Source: Saprospiraceae bacterium (GTDB lineage: Bacteria > Bacteroidota > Bacteroidia > Chitinophagales > Saprospiraceae). From it: a stretch of DNA of 59,370 nt. A program made the position numbers and the translations under genes. Under the pieces are notes generated by a model that saw only the letters and a program-made list of their open reading frames with translations, was not told the origin of the DNA and ran no database searches. The stretch is from NCBI GenBank assembly GCA_020627785.1, contig JAHDGF010000008.1, positions 63,524 through 122,893 on the forward strand, written 5' to 3'. Below, piece by piece: positions 53,447 through 59,370 of the stretch; within the stretch, counting starts at the first letter, position 1, and each line of letters opens with the position of its first letter.

Positions 53447-53946
53447 TGTTACGAACCATTCTATTTTCGCTATTGATTTTTTTAATTAGCTGCGGTTCAG
53501 AATCAACAAATAAGAATAATGTCGCTTCCGCAAATGTTGAAGAGGTTGAAGAAGTTTTGGAAAACATATTACCGAGTTACGATGAGAATACTTCCGGTTC
53601 AGAATCAAATGGCGATGCTGATGCTACGAAAGTGAAACAGACAATTGACAATAAGACCAAATATGAAGTCAAACCTGCGGAAAAGAGTGAAGAATCGATT
53701 CGACTTGCACAGGAGAAAGTAACTAAAAGTGAAAACTCCGGTAAAACCTGCGATCAATTGGTAAAGGAATTTGATGTGTTGGTAGGTAACTTGGTTTCAA
53801 GCCCAAATGAAACTGCTGTAGCTGCCTTTAGTAAATTCATAGCAGACCCATTTCATTTAAATTGTAAGAAAGTCGATGAAAAGTATAGAGAAGAAATTTC
53901 TAAAATAGAGGAGAAGCTGGAGGATGAAGATGACGACGATTATTAG
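53443..53946 (+). CDS. Small lipoprotein, last gene of the long operon
   Basis: A 167-residue protein with a clear lipobox (LLIFLISC, Cys near residue 17). Residues 20-85 are acidic and Ser/Asn-rich; residues 100-160 are helical with two cysteines (KTCDQLVKEFDVLV ... HLNCKKVDEKYREEISKIEEKL) and the end is a run of acidic residues. It overlaps the permease by 4 nt. It may be the client or the periplasmic partner of the ABC pair. The convergent gene on the other strand overlaps its end by 4 nt. Confidence 0.75.
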   Translation: MMLRTILFSLLIFLISCGSESTNKNNVASANVEEVEEVLENILPSYDENTSGSESNGDADATKVKQTIDNKTKYEVKPAEKSEESIRLAQEKVTKSENSGKTCDQLVKEFDVLVGNLVSSPNETAVAAFSKFIADPFHLNCKKVDEKYREEISKIEEKLEDEDDDDY

Positions 53947-54713
53947 TACATGTCAGAAAGGCTCAATAGTTTTTCGACCATCCACTGACCATTATTTTGC
54001 TTTTTGACTACGTATTGATTTTCTGTAAAGTCTTTAAATCTTTTTTTGTATTTACTTTCTACAGGGCACCACCAGCATAATAGCCAATATTCTTTTGTCT
54101 TTACAATAGCCTTATTGTCGTCAATGTTTTCTACATCAAGGTCTAGAATCTCAGCAGTTGAAGGATTGTAGTTATTTGAGATTAGGAAATTATTACTCTT
54201 ATTAAATTCTACGATCTCTGCAATTCTGTTAAACGCTGAACTGCCTTCTTTTACGTAGGAGTTTAGATTTGTTGAACCATTGGTATTTAAATGGAAAAGC
54301 GCTTTGAAGGAATTATCTACAGAATTCTTGACTACATCTTTTACCTTTTCTTCATCAGAATAGTTGCCGAAATCTAATGCATATTCAGATTCTAACTGAG
54401 TAGAAAGATTGTTCCAACTAGGGTAATCTAAGAAGATGGAGATTTTGTTTAATGTATTTTCGGTACGAGGATCAAGCGGATACTTTATTTTGTAGTTATC
54501 CTTGAAAATGCTTGAAAGTGTTTTGTATGATATAGTACACCCAAAGGTTTGAATTTCTTCATCCTTGAATTTCTCGAGCAAGTCGGATTTGATTAAGTCA
54601 GCTAAGGTTTCAAAACAGTTTTTGGTCCATTTTTCACCTGAAAGTTGTTTTACCTTTTTAACTTTCTTGTTCGACTTAATCAATCCAGTAAGAGACTGGG
54701 TATAATTGATCAT
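53943..54713 (-). CDS. Putative HTH-like plus NTF2-like protein
   Basis: A 256-residue cytoplasmic protein. Residues 50-105 (GCTISYKTLSSIFKDNYKI ... DPRTENTLNKISIFLDYPSWNNL) match the N-terminal pattern common in Bacteroidota proteins, S-x-x-T-L-x-R/S-I-F ... TL-x-x-I-x-x-F-L-x-Y-x-S-W, which is probably a DNA- or partner-binding helical domain. Residues 135-256 end in KAIVKTKEYWLLCWWCP, then FTENQYVVKKQNNGQWMVEKL, which resembles NTF2-like or ARC6-type domains. It is convergent with the long operon. A regulator of the locus is possible, but nothing proves it. The 209 bp before it hold nothing I can name. Confidence 0.65.
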   Translation of the reverse strand: MINYTQSLTGLIKSNKKVKKVKQLSGEKWTKNCFETLADLIKSDLLEKFKDEEIQTFGCTISYKTLSSIFKDNYKIKYPLDPRTENTLNKISIFLDYPSWNNLSTQLESEYALDFGNYSDEEKVKDVVKNSVDNSFKALFHLNTNGSTNLNSYVKEGSSAFNRIAEIVEFNKSNNFLISNNYNPSTAEILDLDVENIDDNKAIVKTKEYWLLCWWCPVESKYKKRFKDFTENQYVVKKQNNGQWMVEKLLSLSDMY

Positions 54714-54922
54714 TTTCGAAAGTTGGTGGCAATCTACTGTCCTTTAGGAATTGAGGTTGCAGCAAATAAAGTATTAATAAATTAAAGGTATTTCTAAATA
54801 TATTAAATTGGGGTCAAAATTTCAAGCAGAAAAACAAAAAATTGAGCTAGAATGAGTATTGAGAATCATTTAGTGAGCAAATGTCAAAGAATGTAAAATG
54901 GCATTCAATTTTTCAAATGCTA

Positions 54923-55429
54923 TCAATCTTTCTTGATTTTGATTGATGGTTTATTCTCCTCATTGTTAACAACTACAAAAGTGTACTTGCCTTTTGGAAA
55001 ACCTAAACCTTCAAAGGTTTGCCCATTTAATGAATTAGTCAAACTTTGTTCTTCTGTAGCAAAACGTGCAAATTCCTTACCAAACTCTTTATTTAACCGA
55101 GATCCTATGACCAATTTGCCAAAAGGGAATGCAGTTTTATCTGCTAATAGTAGGATTCTATTATAGCCAAAATACTTTCCTCTTGTTTCTTTATACTCAG
55201 AGATTTCTCCAATTGGAACTTTAGAATAATTTGTTGCACAATTATATGTGCGGTAACTATCTTTTTTAGGTAGTTGATCTCCCAAGTGTACTCCAGTCAA
55301 TTCTATATTCGATTGATTTTCGAATCTAATAAATACACCGTTTTTATCTGCCTTGGGTGAAAAGCAACCAAATATGTTGAACATTGAGAAAAAGGTTATA
55401 CCAATTAATAAATAATTCTTCATCTGCAA
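54923..55429 (-). CDS. Small lipoprotein of unknown function
   Basis: A 168-residue lipoprotein. The signal ends in FNIFGC (Cys22). The ATG codons at residues 1 and 3 are both possible starts; MKNYLLIG (residue 3) gives the more typical signal. The mature part is a small beta-rich domain (VFIRFENQSNIELTGVHLGD ... ILLLADKTAFPFGKLVIGS ... GKYTFVVVNNEENKPSIKIKKD). It starts immediately after the stop of the thiolase-like gene, so the two belong to one transcript with the gene at 57816. Confidence 0.72.
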   Translation of the reverse strand: MQMKNYLLIGITFFSMFNIFGCFSPKADKNGVFIRFENQSNIELTGVHLGDQLPKKDSYRTYNCATNYSKVPIGEISEYKETRGKYFGYNRILLLADKTAFPFGKLVIGSRLNKEFGKEFARFATEEQSLTNSLNGQTFEGLGFPKGKYTFVVVNNEENKPSIKIKKD

Positions 55430-56620
55430 TTAAGCTGGTCTTTTTACTAATAATGATCCTACTGCACCAAATGGGGAAGATATATTGATAATTCCAGTAT
55501 TAAATTCTTTTGACCCATCCACTAAAGAGCAGGCGCTTGTAATCAATCTAGCACCAGTAACTGAAATAGGATCTCCAATAGCAATACTTCCACCTCTTAT
55601 ATTTATTCGCTTGCTTGGTAAATTTAAAATATTTGCCTGAGCTAAAATAACACCTGCATGAGACTCATGCATTTCATAAAAGTCTAAAGAAGCAACATCT
55701 ACATTATTTTTATCACATAATCTTTTCATAGACTCAGCACCTAAAGAAACAAAATTGTTAGGCTCAGAATAGTCAAAATCAAAATCAACAATCTCAAGAC
55801 GTGGATTCTTATTTGCATGTTTTTTATTGCTTGCTAAAAGGATCGCTGATCCATCTACAGGAGTAGCAACATTAAGGCGACTACAAAGGGGCGTTTCTTC
55901 GGTGAGGGCTGGGGCCTTTAAATATTCTTCTTTTTCGTAGTATTTTGAACCAAGTATATCAAGTTCAAATTTTAATTGTTGCTCATTCTCGGTATAGGCT
56001 AGTGGATATATTTCATTTTTGAACCAACCCTTGTTAAAAGACTCTATGTATTTATACCTAGAGGTGAAGGCATATTTGTCACAATCATTTTTTGAGATTC
56101 CATTCTTAGTAACTACTTCTTGAATTACGTCCCAAATACTTTGTTGATATTCATCAATGTAAGTGAAGCCATGTAACATGCCTTTTATCACTTCATTTTT
56201 TTCTTCTTCTTTCGTTTCCTCTCTTGCTTGAATAAAACTATTTCTAATAAAATCAGGAAAGGAAGTGATGTTTTCATAAGCAGTAAGTAGGGTTAGGTTA
56301 TCTCCGCCTAGATCAGAAAGTAATTCTAAACCTTTGAACACACTCATATGTTCTTGATCAAATCTAAAAGCTTTTACTTTGGAGCGGTCAAGATTTAACT
56401 CCATAGCAAATCTATCCGTGAAATTTTTACCTACAGAGATATCATTTGCATTAGCAAACATTAAATGAGTTAACTCACTTAATTTAAAATCCTTTACATT
56501 TTCGAAATAATTATTTACAAGAAAAGATAGGGATGCGCCAGGATGAATTCTTGATAAATAATCATCTAGTTGATTAAATGGCGCACGTTTATATCCATAG
56601 ATAAAAACAGAGTTGCTCAT
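55430..56620 (-). CDS. Thiolase-fold protein lacking catalytic residues
   Basis: A 396-residue protein whose C-terminal half aligns by eye with thiolases: YEMHESHAGVILAQAN (316-331) stands for the NEAFA motif, INIRGGSIAIGDPISVTGARL (residues 340-360) for N-x-x-GGAIALGHPxGASGAR, and IINISSPFGAVGSLLV for the last CIGGGxG motif. The acyl-accepting Cys near residue 91 is replaced (DQEHMSVFKGLELL), the GHP His is Asp (GDP), and the final Cys is absent. It can therefore hardly be a thiolase in the usual sense. It may bind an acyl-CoA or act as a scaffold. It lies between the hendecad-repeat protein (20 bp) and a lipoprotein (0 bp). Confidence 0.78.
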   Translation of the reverse strand: MSNSVFIYGYKRAPFNQLDDYLSRIHPGASLSFLVNNYFENVKDFKLSELTHLMFANANDISVGKNFTDRFAMELNLDRSKVKAFRFDQEHMSVFKGLELLSDLGGDNLTLLTAYENITSFPDFIRNSFIQAREETKEEEKNEVIKGMLHGFTYIDEYQQSIWDVIQEVVTKNGISKNDCDKYAFTSRYKYIESFNKGWFKNEIYPLAYTENEQQLKFELDILGSKYYEKEEYLKAPALTEETPLCSRLNVATPVDGSAILLASNKKHANKNPRLEIVDFDFDYSEPNNFVSLGAESMKRLCDKNNVDVASLDFYEMHESHAGVILAQANILNLPSKRINIRGGSIAIGDPISVTGARLITSACSLVDGSKEFNTGIINISSPFGAVGSLLVKRPA

Positions 56621-56640
56621 AGTGCTTTTATCTCAAGATA

Positions 56641-57816
56641 TTAAAACCCACTGATAAATTCCCATGTATCTTCTGCAAAATCTTGTAAACTATCTTTTGC
56701 ATCGTTGGCTGTATCTTGAACACTGTCCCAAGTATTGCTTATATAGTCTTGAGTAGAATTCCATGCATTACTTATGTCCTCTTGGATTGCATCAACTGCA
56801 TTACCAATTTCTTCCACTTTATCAGAGGCAAAATCTTGGGCTGCATCAATGGTGTTTGAAACAGTATTCGTAGCATAATCCCAAGCCGTCTCTAAAGCAT
56901 TAGATGTGGTATCCCAAGCATCCATTGCTACATCTTGGATTGTGTCCCATGTATTATCAATAAAATCAGTAGTATATTCCCATGCATCACTTGCTACATC
57001 CTTGATAGTATCCCACGTCCAATAAGCAACACCACTCACTTGCCCAGCAATTGGCCAACTGGTTGGTAATATATCGCCCTTGTATGCATATCCTGGTCCT
57101 ATATCAAATCCATTAAATAGAAATCCTGCAGCATCGTGGACTATTCCATGTACTCCTACTGGATTATCTATCGATAAATTTAAAGCGGTATTTCCAGGTC
57201 CTACTAGACCACCTGTAGGACTTAGCATGGAAGCAAATAAAGGATCCATTCCAATACTTTCACCTACCATTTCCCCAAATTTATAGTGTTCTAATGAACC
57301 TAAGAATTCTCCAAACTTCTCTTCATCAATAGGATCATATCCTACTTTGGTTTCATTCACTAACATTTCTTTGAACTCAATGAACTTATCTAATTGTTCA
57401 TCAAGATGTTGATATTGTTCTGCAGTATAATCATCACCGTGTAGTTCAGTAGCCAGACTTTCTAGAAATGCTACTTGCTCTTCTCTAGTCTTCTCATCAA
57501 TGGACTGCATTTCTTCAAGAATCGAATTTAATTCAGAGGATCCCACAAATTCTGGAACTGGTCTCTCAATGATCTCATGCATTCTATCACCAAAGACTTC
57601 AGCAGTATTGTCTTCAAATGAAGGTAAATCATTTACTTGTGCTACATCAATGCTGACAGCTGTATTATCTCTAGGCACAAAAGATTCGACGACAGGCATG
57701 TCTAAAGTATATCCACTAGCAACACCAGCAGCCTCTTTCTTAAATTCATTAATCAAATTTTGCCCATTCTGGACATTTTGCTTTGCATTTGAGATTCCAT
57801 TAAATACACCTTCCAT
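56641..57816 (-). CDS. Protein with Trp-marked 11-residue amphipathic repeats
   Basis: A 391-residue acidic protein with no signal peptide. Residues 1-180 are helical and acidic. Residues 195-260 contain a Gly/Pro-rich part (GGLVGPGNTALNL, NPVGVHGIVHDAAGFLF, DIGPGYAY). From 265 to the end it is a long helix with an exact 11-residue period: Trp at 268, 279, 290, 301 and 312, then Ile323 and Val334; after a 7-residue step Val341, Trp352, Trp363, (Lys374), Trp385, each followed by Asp, Glu or Asn. Such 11-residue repeats occur in membrane-surface-binding helices (synuclein, apolipoproteins, LEA proteins). First gene of a three-gene minus operon. Possibly a cargo or effector; function unknown. 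Confidence 0.7.
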   Translation of the reverse strand: MEGVFNGISNAKQNVQNGQNLINEFKKEAAGVASGYTLDMPVVESFVPRDNTAVSIDVAQVNDLPSFEDNTAEVFGDRMHEIIERPVPEFVGSSELNSILEEMQSIDEKTREEQVAFLESLATELHGDDYTAEQYQHLDEQLDKFIEFKEMLVNETKVGYDPIDEEKFGEFLGSLEHYKFGEMVGESIGMDPLFASMLSPTGGLVGPGNTALNLSIDNPVGVHGIVHDAAGFLFNGFDIGPGYAYKGDILPTSWPIAGQVSGVAYWTWDTIKDVASDAWEYTTDFIDNTWDTIQDVAMDAWDTTSNALETAWDYATNTVSNTIDAAQDFASDKVEEIGNAVDAIQEDISNAWNSTQDYISNTWDSVQDTANDAKDSLQDFAEDTWEFISGF

Positions 57817-57998
57817 GATAAATATTTTTAATATTTACCTAAAGATGAGACAAATCATTAAGTAATTCAGGGGTTTCAATCTATTGCCAACTTATTTCCA
57901 AAACCCAGACTTATTTCCCTTTAGATTCCAAGTGAAAAGCTGAATATGAGTTTGGGTCATTATAGATTTGTGTTATTATTAAATAAAAACGCATTGAA

Positions 57999-59370
57999 AT
58001 GGCTGATATTGAAAGTCGTGATGATAGCATTAAAGACCAGATAACCGAGATACTCGAGGAAGCGAAATCCGAAGCAGAGGAGATTGCTGGTATTAAATCT
58101 GAAGTCGAATCTGTACTAGGTGAAGCTAATGATCACCTGAGTAACATTAAAGGACTCGAGTCCGAAATCGAATCACTAGCCAATCAAGCAAGGCAATCAG
58201 CTCAAGAAGCTGAAGAGGTCTTGAACAACATAAAAGAATTAGAGTCAGCTTCCCTGACAGCTCTTGATGAAATTTCAGAAGCACAATCAAAAGCAGAATC
58301 TTTGGTAGCAGAAATGGAGGAATCTAAAAACTCTTCAGATGTTCTTCTATCAGAGATAGACGCATTGAAAGTAAGCTCTGATGAATTGGTCGGAGAAATA
58401 ACTTCCAACAAAGATACGGCCGAAACAATGGTCGATCAGATTACAACCTTGGCAGAGCAAGCGGAGCAAGCAACAGAACAAGCTAACACCGCTGCTGCAA
58501 ATGCGGCAGAATCAGAAACGTCATCTGCTGCTTCATTCCAAGAAATAGAATCATTCAAGGGTGACTCTGAATCTAGCATGGGAGAAATTAAATCCATGGA
58601 AGAGGATTCAGGAAATAGTCTATCTCAGATTCAGACTCATGAAACAGAGATTGAATCTATTGTTGTAGCCTTCCAAGATTATGAAAAAGAAGCCCAGGAT
58701 ACTTTGGAGACTTTCAAGCAAGTAGAAGATGAAGTACAGACTTCATTATCTAATGTAAAAGAAATGGAATCTTCTACGGAAGAAGCCCTTAATCAGACAA
58801 TAGAAGCTCAAAATAATGCAATGTCGGCTGCAGAGGAAAGTGAGAATTTCCGCGCAGCATCAGAACAAAGTTCTGAAATGGCACAAGCAGGAGCTGATGA
58901 AGCCCAGTCTAATGCTGAACAATCTAGAGAAAGTGCAGAACAGTCTCAGACCGGAGCAGAACAGTCCGTAGAAAGTGCAGATGCTTCAAGTAATGCGGCC
59001 GAACAGTCCCAAGCAAGTGCAGATGCCTCACAAAGTTCAGCGGATGCTTCACAAGCAAGTGCCGATGCCTCACAAGGATCAGCGGATGCTTCACAAGCAA
59101 GTGCTGACGCCTCACAAGGATCAGCGGATGCTTCACAAGCAAGTGCTGACGCCTCACAAGGATCAGCAGATGCCTCACAAGCAAGTGCGGATGCTTCACA
59201 AGGATCAGCGGATGCCTCACAAGCAAGTGCGGATGCTTCACAAGGATCAGCAGATGCATCACAAGCAAGTGCGGATGCCTCACAAGGATCAGCGGATGCC
59301 TCACAAGCAAGTGCGGATGCTTCACAAGGATCAGCAGATGCATCACAAGCAAGTGCTGACGCCTCACAAG
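57999..59370 (+). CDS. Fibre-like coiled-coil protein with heptad repeats, partial at 3' end
   Basis: An open frame from the ATG at 57999 runs to the window edge without a stop (457 residues seen). There is no signal peptide. Residues 1-290 are an acidic coiled coil with short Ser/Glu/Ala units (IKELESASLTALDEISEAQ). From about 290 the sequence turns to Ala/Ser/Gln/Glu units like those in phage tail-fibre shafts, and from residue 351 it is the exact 14-residue repeat SADASQA-SADASQG, that is, two heptads. It diverges from the hendecad-repeat protein with 182 bp between. A trimeric or dimeric fibre is likely; phage, tailocin or host surface origin cannot be decided without the C-terminus. Confidence 0.75.
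   Translation, partial: MADIESRDDSIKDQITEILEEAKSEAEEIAGIKSEVESVLGEANDHLSNIKGLESEIESLANQARQSAQEAEEVLNNIKELESASLTALDEISEAQSKAESLVAEMEESKNSSDVLLSEIDALKVSSDELVGEITSNKDTAETMVDQITTLAEQAEQATEQANTAAANAAESETSSAASFQEIESFKGDSESSMGEIKSMEEDSGNSLSQIQTHETEIESIVVAFQDYEKEAQDTLETFKQVEDEVQTSLSNVKEMESSTEEALNQTIEAQNNAMSAAEESENFRAASEQSSEMAQAGADEAQSNAEQSRESAEQSQTGAEQSVESADASSNAAEQSQASADASQSSADASQASADASQGSADASQASADASQGSADASQASADASQGSADASQASADASQGSADASQASADASQGSADASQASADASQGSADASQASADASQGSADASQASADASQ
59052..59370 (+). repeat. 42-bp tandem repeats coding for paired heptads
   Basis: Seven full copies and the start of an eighth of a 42-bp unit (period seen from ACAAGCAAGTG at about 59051, 59093, 59135, 59177, 59219, 59261, 59303 and 59345), continuing past the window end. 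Copies differ mainly at third codon positions of Asp and Ala, so selection or conversion keeps the protein repeat. Confidence 0.9.

Noticed and set aside
58924..59367. 147-residue minus-strand frame with repeated HPLILVR units
   Set aside because: Antisense translation of the 42-bp heptad repeats in the fibre gene.
48533..59370. Complete type VI or extracellular contractile injection system
   Set aside because: Only a possible TssR-like protein and a fibre are seen; no sheath, tube, baseplate, spike or AAA+ disassembly protein.

Overview
The window looks like a chromosomal piece of a Bacteroidota bacterium, probably of the Saprospiria type. The reasons are: T9SS-style C-terminal sorting domains on two secreted proteins, MopE/thrombospondin-3-like DCDG repeats, a PcrB-type prenylglyceryl phosphate synthase, promoters of the TTG-N18/20-TAnnTTTG type before two tRNA genes, low GC, and several TTG or GTG starts without Shine-Dalgarno sequences. 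No rRNA, CRISPR array, integrase or complete prophage was seen.

Layout. (1) 1-1065: a five-copy array of about 60 bp, a small IS200/IS605-like (RAYT-like) transposase, and a downstream set of short palindromes. (2) 1071-7006: an outer-membrane protein, a cluster of five oxidoreductase/hotdog genes (two MDR, one DUF4442, two divergent SDR), and two poorly conserved reading frames. (3) 7076-14796: a YefM/YoeB toxin-antitoxin pair with its operator, tRNA-Asp, accA, dapA, an ArsR repressor with two operators and a 36-residue cysteine-rich microprotein, rsgA-pcrB, tRNA-Ser, a PqiA-like protein, an unknown protein and a bile-acid/sodium symporter homologue. (4) 14820-23625: a polytopic unknown, a T9SS-sorted protein, a MoxR ATPase/VWA pair, and purL.

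(5) 23700-53946 is the exceptional part. On the minus strand five genes with 4-nt overlaps or 0-1-nt gaps encode an E1-like enzyme, a YukD/EsaB-like ubiquitin-like protein ending in glycine, an E2-like enzyme with HPN and catalytic Cys, a single-pass periplasmic protein, and a JAMM isopeptidase anchored in the membrane behind a periplasmic domain. Starting 46 bp away on the other strand is a tightly packed, about 24.7-kb gene train. It encodes an OM beta-barrel, a VWA/polytopic/FHA-like protein, a repeat-rich coiled-coil membrane protein, a degenerate Hsp70-like protein, a lipoprotein, a 2174-residue surface protein with nineteen 78-bp repeats, two NTF2-like-domain envelope proteins, a periplasmic SH3/VWA (perhaps TssR-like) protein, a MacB/LolD-like ABC ATPase and permease, and a second lipoprotein. 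My reading is that this is an envelope-spanning machine whose assembly or activity is controlled by ubiquitin-like conjugation and membrane-anchored deconjugation. I know of no described system with this composition, but that is inference from gene layout and motifs.

(6) 53943-59370: a convergent set with a putative HTH/NTF2-like protein, a lipoprotein, a thiolase-fold protein lacking the catalytic residues, and a protein with Trp-marked 11-residue repeats. Divergent from them is a fibre-like coiled-coil gene with exact heptad repeats that runs off the window end. These may be effectors, cargo or surface parts of the neighbouring machine.
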